Shown: positions 50,576 to 58,700, numbered from the stretch's first letter. The stretch: DNA of 64,000 nt from Herpetosiphon geysericola (GCF_001306135.1 NZ_LGKP01000010.1:38741-102740), one strand, 5' to 3'. Numbers and translations: made by a program. Notes: generated from the sequence alone by a model not told the origin.

Positions 50576-53304
50576 GCCGATCCCTCCTCTAATTCAAGGG
50601 TGACGGCGCAGCGGCAACGTGGATGCCATGGTGGGCCATCCAAGGTTGGCCAATCTTTCTCTGATTTGTTATGCAACGGGCCACAGATCGCACAAACCCG
50701 ATCATCGGCGTTTGTCCGGTTGACCCGCGTGAAATTCAATCCAGCATCGCGAAGGATTTTTTTATATTGGCTTTGGCTTTGGCTGGCCGCGCGGGTTGTT
50801 TCGGTTATCGCGATCATCTCTGCCCGTTTGGCACCAAATGCGGGATCAAGCAAGCGCTCCAGATCGGCGCGGGTCATCCCCGGCGTTGCGCGGTATTGGG
50901 TGATCGCCTTCTCGACGAGATCGCGGGTTGTGCTCGTCAATCCTTTGATCAGTTGGGCGGTGTAGGTGGTGGCCCAACTCATAACCTGATCGGCGGCCAG
51001 TGCGGGATCAACGTCAAGGCCGATCATCGCTTCATTGCTGGCCAGTTCCTCCATAGCAATCTCTAGCAGTAATGGCAGCATGGCCACGCGCAACGCACTA
51101 TCAAGCGATAGCCAATCAATCGGCTGATCATTCTCGATCGCCTTGATCGTCAACTTGCCATGCTTTTGGAATGCAGCAAGGATGCGATCGTATAGCTCGC
51201 GTTCACGCGGGGTCATGTCGCTGGCCTTGGCTGCACTACCAAACACGGCCTTAATCGTCGCCACGTTGGGAGCGTCGGCCAGTTCATCGCGAATAGCCTC
51301 CAGCTCCAGCGCGTCGATCACGTCGCTGGCAAACAACACGGCGGGAGATTTACCCGCTTTTAGTGCCTTGATCGCTTTGCGCTCCCATTTGGCCAGCTCG
51401 TCGATGCGCTCTGCATCCCGATCGCGCAGCTGGAGCATTTGCTGATCGGTGGCCCATGCCAGCATGATGCTATCGAATATCACGGGCAAGGCTGGAGGCA
51501 CGGGCAGATCATATTTAGCTCCAGCATCGATGTAGCCTAGGGTGATATGCGGCGTAAAGCCATGGTTTGGCTCTAGCTCGATTCCGGCGGTGGCCAGCGA
51601 TTCCATAACCCGACGGTGAAAATCGGGCAAGCATGGTGCATCCACGCTGGCATAGATCGCGTTAGTGCCATCCGATTCTTGGGTATTGAATCGGCCTAGG
51701 CCGCTAACCATGGCCCGAATTGGCCCATAACCACTAGCAACGCGGAGCGCGGCCTCAATCTGGAGGCGATCAGCTGCATCAAACTCCATAGCATCGCCTA
51801 AGTAGGCAATGGTTACGTGCAACTGATCCGGCGTAATGCCACCGGGGATTGCTAGCATGCTGGCCAGCTCCGCCGGAATGGGCAACGCGATCATGGCTCC
51901 GGTGTGGTGTGAATCACCTGGGCCAATAGCTGGAGCTGGAGCTGGAGGCGGGAGCGCGAGGGTTGGCTTTGGCTCCACTAACAGCTCCGCTTTGGCGGGT
52001 GGTGGTGGGGGAGGATCGTTGGGTGCTGCATCCGCTGCAATATTTGATTGGGCTGGAGGCGCTGCGGGTTTTGACGCGGCCAGCTCGCGCACGATCAGCG
52101 ATCCGCGCTCGTCGCCAATTGAATCCGTTTCGTAGTATTTAGCCCGTACCTCGTCAATGGTATGGCTGCGCTCAAAAGCCTCTTGCTCTTTTAGCTCCAG
52201 CGCTCGGTCTTTGCGCCGGACATCCGGGAATGCGGCCACCAAATTGGGGCCATAGGCCGGGAGAAGATCGCTTGTAATCTTTTGCCCGATGCTGACTAAC
52301 TCGGGGTAGACTCCATAGCCTAAAAAAGTGGTTTCGCCTGCGGTCGCGTTAGCTTCAGTCGCGTTGACATCCAGCATGCTAGCCAAGCCGGGCGCGATCA
52401 TGCTATAAATTTCTTCCTTGTTAAAGGTGCGGCCTGCCAAAAACTCCATATCCTTTTGAGGCATGGCCGTTTGAATCCATTGCACGCCACCTTTACCAAC
52501 TCCGCGCAACTTAAACAGGCCGCGGCGCTGGCCCTGCTCCCGATAATCACGATCGATCTGTTTCCATGTGTTTTGATCGACCATATCGGCAAACGCAAGG
52601 ATGCCCGGAACCTTGCCAGCTTCCTCGTTAAAAAATCGGGTGTTCCATCCCTGCATCCCTAATTCCCCGACGGCGATCGTAGCCAGCGCTTCAACGGTAC
52701 TCAAGCCATCGAACGCGCTAAGCGGATTCCACCGCCGAAAGTGGACAATCTGCCATGGTGGTATTGGAACCTCTTGGCCGTGGTCACTTTCAAACACATA
52801 ATGATTGATCCACATTTTGCCGTCGGGAATAACGCGCACACGGTGCGATGGGAGCGGCCAGATTTCGGTCGGTTGCTCGTCGTAATCATCCCGGTTGAGC
52901 CACCAATGAGCATGCCCGGTGATCTTTTTATAGCTAATGGTGGCTTCCATTAACTCAAAATAGCTATAGGCTGGATTGGGGTTTGATAACAGTACCTCCA
53001 GCGGATGATTGACGATCGCCTTGATTTTTTCGCCTTGCCGTTGACTAACGGTCAATGGCTCGATCGCGCAACGCTGGGCCAGTCGTTCGACGGCTCCTTG
53101 AAACCAACTTAACCGACGGTAGAGATCGGCCTGATGCCGCCACATGCTGCCATCTTGTCGAACGCTCCAGCGCTCGGATTCGGCTAATTCATGCTGCCAA
53201 TAGGCTGGGTTTTGGACTTGGGCGGCCTTGAATGCCTCCAGCTCGTCGCGGAGCTGGCGCATGTGGCGGCGCGTTGATTTATTCCGTTTGCTCATCGTCG
53301 TCAT
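50572..53304 (-). CDS. Portal protein fused to 2H phosphoesterase and MuF-like head domain
   Basis: Starts are possible at 53304 (MTTMSKRN) or 53295 (MSKRN). The product is ~910 residues. The first ~410 are an HK97-type portal (NHPLEVLLSNPNP..SYFELMEATISYKKITGHAHWW, WNPLSAFDGLSTVEAL, GLASMLDVNATEANATAGETTFLGYGVYP). A Pro-rich linker follows, then a 2H phosphoesterase domain with LHVTIAYLG and FTPHITLGYI, the two HxT motifs of the 2'-5' ligase/cyclic phosphodiesterase fold. The C-terminal part is MuF-like (ITETTRAASQSQSQYK, CAICGPLHN, PPWHPRCRC), seen in minor head proteins delivered into or placed in the capsid. Three roles in one chain is uncommon. Confidence 0.85.
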   Translation of the reverse strand: MTTMSKRNKSTRRHMRQLRDELEAFKAAQVQNPAYWQHELAESERWSVRQDGSMWRHQADLYRRLSWFQGAVERLAQRCAIEPLTVSQRQGEKIKAIVNHPLEVLLSNPNPAYSYFELMEATISYKKITGHAHWWLNRDDYDEQPTEIWPLPSHRVRVIPDGKMWINHYVFESDHGQEVPIPPWQIVHFRRWNPLSAFDGLSTVEALATIAVGELGMQGWNTRFFNEEAGKVPGILAFADMVDQNTWKQIDRDYREQGQRRGLFKLRGVGKGGVQWIQTAMPQKDMEFLAGRTFNKEEIYSMIAPGLASMLDVNATEANATAGETTFLGYGVYPELVSIGQKITSDLLPAYGPNLVAAFPDVRRKDRALELKEQEAFERSHTIDEVRAKYYETDSIGDERGSLIVRELAASKPAAPPAQSNIAADAAPNDPPPPPPAKAELLVEPKPTLALPPPAPAPAIGPGDSHHTGAMIALPIPAELASMLAIPGGITPDQLHVTIAYLGDAMEFDAADRLQIEAALRVASGYGPIRAMVSGLGRFNTQESDGTNAIYASVDAPCLPDFHRRVMESLATAGIELEPNHGFTPHITLGYIDAGAKYDLPVPPALPVIFDSIMLAWATDQQMLQLRDRDAERIDELAKWERKAIKALKAGKSPAVLFASDVIDALELEAIRDELADAPNVATIKAVFGSAAKASDMTPRERELYDRILAAFQKHGKLTIKAIENDQPIDWLSLDSALRVAMLPLLLEIAMEELASNEAMIGLDVDPALAADQVMSWATTYTAQLIKGLTSTTRDLVEKAITQYRATPGMTRADLERLLDPAFGAKRAEMIAITETTRAASQSQSQYKKILRDAGLNFTRVNRTNADDRVCAICGPLHNKSEKDWPTLDGPPWHPRCRCAVTLELEEGSA

Positions 53305-54817
53305 CCAATCCAGCAAATCCAAACAGTGCAAAACTTTCAATCAAGCCAAGCATCATGGCCTCTCCACAGTCGGGCGATCGGCCAATCCGTTCCTTGATCC
53401 GATCCTTTTTCTCGATCGTGATTCCTCCAGCGCTAATGCTAAAGGTTGGTGCTTTCAGGTCGCCTAGTAGCTCCGAATCTGGCGGGAGCGCTAGCGTTGG
53501 GTTGCGACTCGGATCGAGCGCCTCCCGCAACTTCCAATGCAGCTCCGCGCGAACATTCTTGAATGTAAATCGGCCCGTTCGATCGCGTGCGGTCGTTCCT
53601 GCACCTACGTTTACGGCATTGACGCTATAGCCACGGCTGATCAAATCATCGGCGGCGCTGGCTCCATAGCCTATCGCGTCGATGTTCGGAATAACCAGAT
53701 CCTCGCCCATGGCTTGCAAAATCAATCCCGCTGCGGCCTGCCCGGTTGGTGTTTCCTTGCCTGCGTATTTGAGCAAGGGAGCGAACCAATCCCCGTACCG
53801 TTTGGCGATCACGGTTTTATCCGCGCCACCGTGGGCGATGTCTGCACCTATCGCAGAGAGTGGCCGCTCGGGCTGTTCTGGCCGTTGCTTCCAACGCTCT
53901 TGGGCTGCCTTGATCCACGCCGTTGGGATAACCTGCCATGGATCGATCACGCTGCCAGCATCAAACTGGCCTTTCAAAATCGAGCGCAACGGCTCCGGCA
54001 TGTTCTCAATCGTTGCGCCGTAGTCGGTCGCGGCCAGCTGCGGATTGTCGCTCAAGAGCGCACGAAAGAACGTCCGTGTTTTCAAGGTTGCCCGTACCGA
54101 TTCCGGCGCATCTTCCGGCGTTCGATAGAACATATCGCGATCATCGATTCGGGCTACATACCGAATCTCGCCGGGCTGGGCGGGATCGTCGTATCCTTCA
54201 TCAAGCCATGGAGCAAAAAACGTTACTATCCATGCTTGGCTATCATCCATGGGAGGATTGAACGTCAAGAGCGTTTGACATTTTTTGACCCGTGGATCGG
54301 TTGAGCGATTCCAGCCCATCACAAATCGCACTTGCGATTCGGTAAACTCGGGAGCCTCGTCAAAAACCATAAGGCTCCGGCCACCTTGCCCTTGATACTT
54401 TTGTTTGTCCTTCTCCATGGGAATGGAGGCGATCCGGACAATCCGGCCATCCGGCAATCTCCAGCGGTGATCCTGTCCGTTATAGCGGCCTATGTCATCC
54501 CATAGTTCATGGCTCCGATCGATAATCCCCTCAGCACTGGTAAATACCCGGCGAAAAATGATCGAGTTTCGATGCTTTGTCCCGGCCATCCCTAGGGCTA
54601 GGTCGGTTTTGCCACCTCCAGCCGATCCTCCATATCCCACAACATCAGCATCACAGTGGTAAGCATCCGATTGAGGGCCAGGGTTAGGCCTCCAGGTCGT
54701 CGCTGTCGCTGTCGTCGTCGTCTCCATCTGGAGTAGCCGATCCAGCTCCTCGCGCTCGCGCTTGGTTAACAATGGCCATAACTCTGCTAGTTCGCTCTTC
54801 GTCGGTAAGTTCTGCAT
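53279..54817 (-). CDS. Terminase large subunit
   Basis: The start at 54817 (MQNLPTKSELAELWPLL) keeps the N-terminal helix usual for TerL (LTKREREELDRLLQ, then WRPNPGPQ) and overlaps TerS by ~134 bases; ATG at 54727 is an alternative. 512 residues. The ATPase has Walker A YGGSAGGGKTDLAL and Walker B SLMVFDEAPEF. The nuclease domain has IGADIAHGGADKTVIAKR and further acidic residues (NIDAIGYGASAADDL). It pumps phage DNA into the prohead and cuts it. Confidence 0.92.
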   Translation of the reverse strand: MQNLPTKSELAELWPLLTKREREELDRLLQMETTTTATATTWRPNPGPQSDAYHCDADVVGYGGSAGGGKTDLALGMAGTKHRNSIIFRRVFTSAEGIIDRSHELWDDIGRYNGQDHRWRLPDGRIVRIASIPMEKDKQKYQGQGGRSLMVFDEAPEFTESQVRFVMGWNRSTDPRVKKCQTLLTFNPPMDDSQAWIVTFFAPWLDEGYDDPAQPGEIRYVARIDDRDMFYRTPEDAPESVRATLKTRTFFRALLSDNPQLAATDYGATIENMPEPLRSILKGQFDAGSVIDPWQVIPTAWIKAAQERWKQRPEQPERPLSAIGADIAHGGADKTVIAKRYGDWFAPLLKYAGKETPTGQAAAGLILQAMGEDLVIPNIDAIGYGASAADDLISRGYSVNAVNVGAGTTARDRTGRFTFKNVRAELHWKLREALDPSRNPTLALPPDSELLGDLKAPTFSISAGGITIEKKDRIKERIGRSPDCGEAMMLGLIESFALFGFAGLDDDDEQTE

Positions 54818-55247
54818 AGGGCTTGTCGCCTGCTGGATTGGTTGGCGCGATCTTGGTTGGGGCATTCAGGCCTAGCAGCTCGATCCGTGATTTCTCGACG
54901 GCCAGCGCGGCCTTGAAATCCTGAATGCGCATCGTCGATTGAAATAGCAGCTCTAGCCGGGCATGGGCTAGGCCGATCGCCTCTTTTCGGTCGCTTTCTG
55001 AGAGCTTGCTAAAGGCGGTTCTCGCTCTCTGGATATAGGTATCGATCTGGCGGGAGGTTAGCTCCACACCATAAAACGTGCTTTGTTTGGCGTGATCTTT
55101 GGCATCTGGATTGGTGGCCGCTGCGCCCATTTCCGAACAATATCGAAGAATATCGCTATAGCTCGCGCCTCTGACGAGTAATCCCATAAGCTCCGTGATT
55201 CGGCTCTCTACCTGGGCTTTTGTCGCCTTAACTGTTTTATTTGCCAT
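54684..55247 (-). CDS. Terminase small subunit-like protein
   Basis: A 187-residue protein directly upstream of TerL and overlapping it. The N-terminal VESRITELMGLLVRGASYSDILRYCSEM followed by LTSRQIDTYIQRARTAF fits a DNA-binding HTH of TerS type. Then come an oligomerisation helix pair (RLELLFQSTMRIQDFKAALAVEKSRIELLG) and an acidic tail. It recognises the packaging site and brings in TerL. Confidence 0.8.
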   Translation of the reverse strand: MANKTVKATKAQVESRITELMGLLVRGASYSDILRYCSEMGAAATNPDAKDHAKQSTFYGVELTSRQIDTYIQRARTAFSKLSESDRKEAIGLAHARLELLFQSTMRIQDFKAALAVEKSRIELLGLNAPTKIAPTNPAGDKPYAELTDEERTSRVMAIVNQARARGAGSATPDGDDDDSDSDDLEA

Positions 55248-55887
55248 GCCAGCTATCCCCCTTGGCCAGCATGCTCTCCATCCAATCCTTGTGAAAGTCG
55301 TGCAACGCGCGATCGTTGGTGATCACGTATTGCTCCACGCGCGGGTTGGCCGTAAAGTTGGCCGATCCTTCAATCACGATCGCATGGGTGGGGGTGGCCA
55401 ATAATGTGACCTTCGCATGGTTTTCAAACGCAACGTAGCGCTGGCCGCGCTTGAGCAGGCCATCCAGCAGATATGCGTAGATGCTAGCTTCGCGGCGCTT
55501 GAAAAAGATTCCGGTCAACATGGTGGCTTGGCCCAACACGCCACGATCAAGCAAATCGAACAGTTCTGTTGCATTGTCGCGGTTGAGCGTCCATGTTGAC
55601 CCATAGAACACTATCCCTTGTGTGGCCAGCAGTTGGCAAACCACCGGGATGAATGACCAATAGTCAAAGCGGCCATTGCCAACAATGTGGAATGATTCGC
55701 CATCCTCGGGCAATCGGGGCAAAATATCAGCGGCGATCTCATGCTTCATGGCAGCGATCAGCGATCGCTTGGCAGCTCGTCGGGCATGGGAGCGCGGCGC
55801 GCCAAAATCCTTGGCACGCTCGATCATCTCGTCGCTGGTCATCCAGCTCAGATCGTTGCTCCCGATTGCCCAATCAAGATCTGTCAT
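55237..55887 (-). CDS. PLD-like protein in the packaging operon
   Basis: A 216-residue protein whose end overlaps TerS by 11 bases. It has one HKD-like motif, NHAKVTLLATPTHAIVIEGSANFTANPRVEQYV, where HxK and the downstream GSANFT are typical of phospholipase D-superfamily nucleases. Earlier GRFDYWSFIPVVC and FYGSTWTLNR fit the first beta-alpha units. Most PLD enzymes need two HKD motifs, so it would act as a homodimer. It may act as a nuclease in packaging. Similar genes occur near terminases in other phages. Confidence 0.72.
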   Translation of the reverse strand: MTDLDWAIGSNDLSWMTSDEMIERAKDFGAPRSHARRAAKRSLIAAMKHEIAADILPRLPEDGESFHIVGNGRFDYWSFIPVVCQLLATQGIVFYGSTWTLNRDNATELFDLLDRGVLGQATMLTGIFFKRREASIYAYLLDGLLKRGQRYVAFENHAKVTLLATPTHAIVIEGSANFTANPRVEQYVITNDRALHDFHKDWMESMLAKGDSWHGK

Positions 55888-55972
55888 ATCGCCACAATTC
55901 CCAATTGATAAAAGCCAAGAAAATCCAAACGAATGCGCAATACAGCAAGCCGATCACGGTCTGCCACCACAC
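55874..55972 (-). CDS. Very small membrane peptide (32 residues), candidate
   Basis: A GTG immediately follows the holin stop (TAGGTG) and opens MWWQTVIGLLYCAFVWIFLAFINW.. , then LWRYDRS and a stop. This is one hydrophobic helix with a Trp-rich start and charged end, in the gap between the holin and PLD-like genes, overlapping the latter by 14 bases. It could be an accessory lysis peptide. No good ribosome site of its own is seen; translational coupling to the holin is possible. Confidence 0.45.
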   Translation of the reverse strand: MWWQTVIGLLYCAFVWIFLAFINWELWRYDRS

Positions 55973-56365
55973 CTAGTTAAGGTGGGTGGGGGTGGTGGCT
56001 TGCAAAAGAGCTGCTTTGTCGGCGGCTTCGTCGGCCAGCTTCTGCCGTTCGGCCCGGATCATGTCGCGGATTTGTTCGGGGGTCACTTCAATACCAAGAT
56101 CAATCAAATAATTGCTTGCTACCTTGGTGGCTTTATCGAGCAAATCATCAGCGGTCAATTTGTTATCACGGGCAACGCGCAAACCGATTTTGACAGCGGC
56201 GTACATTGCCGCGCGAAGTTCAGCGCTGATATGGGTATTGGCCCATTCATCCAGTGCGGTCAAAACCTTGGGCGCGTAGGCCTGAATAGCGGTATAAATC
56301 AAGCCAATCAATGCGGCCATGACGGTGAGGGTGATTGCTGATCCGATAATGGCAGAGTCTTGCAT
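55973..56365 (-). CDS. Phage holin (LLH-type)
   Basis: The ATG at 56363-56365 (MQDSAIIGSAITLTVMAALIGLIY) follows GGAGG at seven bases; 130 residues. One N-terminal membrane helix is followed by a long amphipathic segment (AAMYAAVKIGLRVARDNKLTADDLLDKATKVASNYLIDLGIEVTPEQIRDMIRAERQKL). This is the typical layout of the LLH holin family in siphoviruses. It makes pores at the end of the lytic cycle. The endolysin gene was not found nearby. Confidence 0.78.
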   Translation of the reverse strand: MQDSAIIGSAITLTVMAALIGLIYTAIQAYAPKVLTALDEWANTHISAELRAAMYAAVKIGLRVARDNKLTADDLLDKATKVASNYLIDLGIEVTPEQIRDMIRAERQKLADEAADKAALLQATTPTHLN

Positions 56366-56385
56366 AACCATTCCTCCAGTAGTAA

Positions 56386-56850
56386 CTAAATCCATTTGTC
56401 CGGCGCGTCGATGTATGCTCGGATGTACTCTTTAAGTCTGATTTCCCGGGCCTCGTCGATAACTGGGTAAAACTTCGATTCGTCAGGCCTGTGGGTTTCG
56501 CGCACATCCGGCGGTGGTGGTACGGCCACCTCGTGATCTTCCAACTGGGCCACGAGTTCAATGATCCACGCCTCCGCTTTGACAAGCTGGTTATAGGTCA
56601 ACGTCCAACGTTGGCGGGTATCGATGAACGGCTGGAGCGCGTTGGTAATCTCCAGCTTGGCATTGTCGGCCATGAGGCTAATTTGTTGCTGGAGATAGTT
56701 GACATCCTTCTCTCGCGCCTCGCGCTCCGCGTTCAATGCCGCGACAAGCTGGCCATTTTTATGCGCAAGCCATCCCATGGCCCCCAACGTTGCCACGTTG
56801 ATAGCTCCGGAGATCAGCGCAACGATCAACCAATCCATAAATACACTCAT
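56386..56850 (-). CDS. Membrane-anchored coiled-coil prophage protein
   Basis: The ATG at 56848-56850 (MSVFMDWLIVALIS) is preferred: longer versions would read through the terminator at 56862-56915. 154 residues: one membrane helix (~5-25), then a coiled coil (AALNAEREAREKDVNYLQQQISLM) and a polar Pro-containing tail. It precedes the holin by 21 bases and may be a lysis-timing or spanin-like protein; no family recognised. Confidence 0.6.
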   Translation of the reverse strand: MSVFMDWLIVALISGAINVATLGAMGWLAHKNGQLVAALNAEREAREKDVNYLQQQISLMADNAKLEITNALQPFIDTRQRWTLTYNQLVKAEAWIIELVAQLEDHEVAVPPPPDVRETHRPDESKFYPVIDEAREIRLKEYIRAYIDAPDKWI

Positions 56851-56861
56851 AAGCAAAGCCA

Positions 56862-56915
56862 ACAAAAAAAACACCGCGCCGATCCATCCATAACGGATGC
56901 TATCGGCGCGGTGTT
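56862..56915 (-). terminator. Strong leftward rho-independent terminator
   Basis: A perfect 14-bp stem (56870-56883 with 56902-56915), with an inner CATCC/GGATG stem in the loop, is followed on the minus strand by eight T (A-run at 56861-56870, one C apart). It ends the early leftward transcript just before the lysis-packaging genes, unless antitermination occurs. Confidence 0.85.
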
Positions 56916-56956
56916 GCTGCTCGATGCCACACACCAAATTGAGGGAGCGCTTACGC

Positions 56957-57298
56957 TTAGGCGCTTGTGTAGCTTGGCCCTTCTAGCCCTTGGGCTTTTA
57001 ATCGATTTTTGCCACCTCGGGAGCCGCGCGGCTTCGTCCTTGGGACGATCGGGGCTAGCATGGGTGGATGCTGGATAGTAATCCGGCCTTCGGCGATGAT
57101 GCCAGCAGTAAAGATGATCATCATTTCGCCGCTTGCTCCAGCTGGCAAGCTCCGGAGTTCCGACTCTAGCCGATCGGCCACTCGCTGCTCAAAAGCGTCT
57201 GGTCGTTCGGCCTTGCCCGGCTTGAGCAAAATCTCAAATCCTAGGCGGTAGCGTTGGCCATCAGTAAGGGTGTAACGTTCGCTACCATAGTGCAGCAT
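56957..57298 (-). CDS. Small basic prophage protein, unknown
   Basis: A 113-residue protein driven by a near-consensus promoter at 57349-57377. The N-terminal ~75 residues alternate strands and helices (RYRLGFEILLKPGKAERPDAFEQRVADRLESEL); the C-terminus is basic (PRTKPRGSRGGKNRLKAQG). Being a single gene between a strong promoter and a strong terminator, it is a candidate regulator such as an antiterminator for the genes beyond. That is an inference from position only. Confidence 0.6.
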   Translation of the reverse strand: MLHYGSERYTLTDGQRYRLGFEILLKPGKAERPDAFEQRVADRLESELRSLPAGASGEMMIIFTAGIIAEGRITIQHPPMLAPIVPRTKPRGSRGGKNRLKAQGLEGPSYTSA

Positions 57299-57348
57299 AA
57301 ATCCTCTCGCTGATTGGGCTGTTAGGCAGTCGGGGGCTAACGATCATC

Positions 57349-57377
57349 AATCTAGCACATCTGTTTGGGGCTGTCAA
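57349..57377 (-). promoter_or_regulatory. Leftward promoter, TTGACA-N17-TAGATT
   Basis: On the minus strand TTGACA (57372-57377) and TAGATT (57349-57354) lie 17 bases apart, 50 bases upstream of the gene at 56957-57298. The two adjacent DnaA-box-like sequences start exactly at its upstream edge. Confidence 0.7.
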
Positions 57378-57394
57378 TTATCCACATATCCACA
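57378..57394 (+). promoter_or_regulatory. Two adjacent DnaA-box-like sequences
   Basis: TTATCCACA (57378-57386), the full consensus, and ATATCCACA (57386-57394), one mismatch, stand in tandem, sharing one base. They touch the -35 element of the leftward promoter. Confidence 0.5.
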
Positions 57395-57425
57395 GTGGTT
57401 ACTAACATATTTAGGAGTGCTAAAA

Positions 57426-57459
57426 CCACAAACGGCTCGCATAATGGAGCCGCTTGTGG
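57426..57459 (-). terminator. Hairpin with short U-run between two leftward promoters
   Basis: CCACAA and CGGCTC pair with GAGCCG and TTGTGG around an 8-base loop with one mismatch. On the minus strand four T follow. It lies about 30 bases downstream of the promoter at 57490-57517, so that transcript would be very short unless antiterminated. Confidence 0.65.
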
Positions 57460-57489
57460 GAGAGAAGAGAGAGGAGAAGGTTTGGCCTT

Positions 57490-57517
57490 AGTCTAGCAAA
57501 ATTAACCCAAATGTCAA
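57490..57517 (-). promoter_or_regulatory. Leftward promoter, TTGACA-N16-TAGACT
   Basis: TTGACA (57512-57517, minus strand) and TAGACT (57490-57495) are 16 bases apart, directly after the stop of the zinc-finger gene. The hairpin at 57426-57459 is just downstream. Confidence 0.6.
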
Positions 57518-57518
57518 T

Positions 57519-58325
57519 CTAGGCTGCATCATCTTTGCGAAGATGGGGCGGTGGGTTGATCCGGCTCCGTCGAATCTCCGTCGGGAGTTGCGGGATCGTC
57601 GGAATAGGTGGCATCGGTTCGGAATCATCGCCGATCAATTTCATCGTGCGTTCTGGCCAGTGTTGTGGCCGCTCGTCGATAACGATTAGCTCCGGCGCTG
57701 GAGCTAGATGCAGTTCGGCGATCATCTCTGGCTCCCCTAGCTCGGCTAGACGGCGCTGATCCTCGGCACGTTGGGCATGGCGGTTCATCTGCCCAACGTG
57801 GATGTTTAATCCACCACGTCCATTAAAGCGCTTGCCACAAATGCAGTAGAAAAACCGATCGCGGCTGGCCGATCCATGTTGGTTGCGCAGCTCGTCGGGT
57901 GCGTGTGCATCGGTGCTATCGGTTATGGGTTGGTCGGGCGCTTGCATATAGGCCACGGTGGTGATCGATTCGTGGCGAATTGTTACCCGATCAACTTCCA
58001 CGCGGGATTGCTCGGCTGCATCAAGCGCGCGCCGGAGGCCATCCACTTGGAGCCGGAGCTGGGCCAACTCGCGGGATTGTTCGGCGATCGTGGCTATGTA
58101 GCGTTCAATAGCTGTTTGGGTTGAGCTATCAACATAACCCAACGATGCGGCGTAATCCACCACTTTTTGCAATTCGGTAGATGTTCCCAACTCATACCGA
58201 TCAATGGTCACGCTATCAGCGGATTCGTGCGTGATCTGCACCATGGTGACAGTTCCATGGTGACTCACAAGCATGGCCACGTTGGGCATGGCCAGCGCGG
58301 TATAGATAGGTGCTAAGTCGATCAT
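57519..58325 (-). CDS. Coiled-coil protein with C2H2-type zinc finger
   Basis: A 268-residue protein. Residues ~70-115 form a coiled coil (ERYIATIAEQSRELAQLRLQVDGLRRAL). Residues 161-183 read CICGKRFNGRGGLNIHVGQMNRH, a classical-looking zinc finger with C-x-C-x12-H-x6-H spacing, uncommon in phages. The remainder is Pro-rich. It probably binds DNA as a dimer. Its start overlaps the ASCH gene stop by four bases. Its stop abuts the control region at 57.3-57.5 kb, making it a candidate regulator of that region. Confidence 0.68.
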   Translation of the reverse strand: MIDLAPIYTALAMPNVAMLVSHHGTVTMVQITHESADSVTIDRYELGTSTELQKVVDYAASLGYVDSSTQTAIERYIATIAEQSRELAQLRLQVDGLRRALDAAEQSRVEVDRVTIRHESITTVAYMQAPDQPITDSTDAHAPDELRNQHGSASRDRFFYCICGKRFNGRGGLNIHVGQMNRHAQRAEDQRRLAELGEPEMIAELHLAPAPELIVIDERPQHWPERTMKLIGDDSEPMPPIPTIPQLPTEIRRSRINPPPHLRKDDAA

Positions 58326-58672
58326 TGATATACCTCCACATATTCAAACTGGATGCGATTGACGATCCGAAATGGTGTGCATTTGTTGTGCTTGCAAAAC
58401 ATCTCGACAAATTGATCGGGTGTCATATCGGGGAACCCTTCGGCCACACAATCATCTTGATCGATTTGATGCAGCGACTCCAGCCGAACATCCACGATCC
58501 GGAGCTTGGCCAATCGCTCCACTTTTTCGCCTTTTTTGAGTCCCATGGCCTTTTTGACCGCGATCACCTGATCGCCGGGTTTGAGCATGAGCCATCCAAT
58601 CCGCCGGGTAACGGTTTTGGTCTGGTTGACTATCTGATCGGTTGTGATGCTAAAGCTCATATTTCGCGCCAT
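58322..58672 (-). CDS. ASCH-domain phage protein
   Basis: A 116-residue protein, typical of phage ASCH proteins. MSFSITTDQIVNQTKTVTRRIGWLMLKPGDQVIAVKKAMGLKKGEKV and the later EGFPDMTPDQFVEMFCKHNKC and VNRIQFEYV are characteristic. The ASCH fold is related to PUA and binds RNA or modified nucleotides. Such genes are frequent in siphovirus early regions; the function is unknown. Confidence 0.8.
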   Translation of the reverse strand: MARNMSFSITTDQIVNQTKTVTRRIGWLMLKPGDQVIAVKKAMGLKKGEKVERLAKLRIVDVRLESLHQIDQDDCVAEGFPDMTPDQFVEMFCKHNKCTPFRIVNRIQFEYVEVYQ

Positions 58673-58700
58673 AAATTAACTTTCCTCGTCTGTTTGTGAT

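Noticed and set aside
56851..56937. N-terminal extension of the coiled-coil membrane protein
   Set aside because: It would be coded by the stem of a strong terminator; the start at 56850 avoids this.
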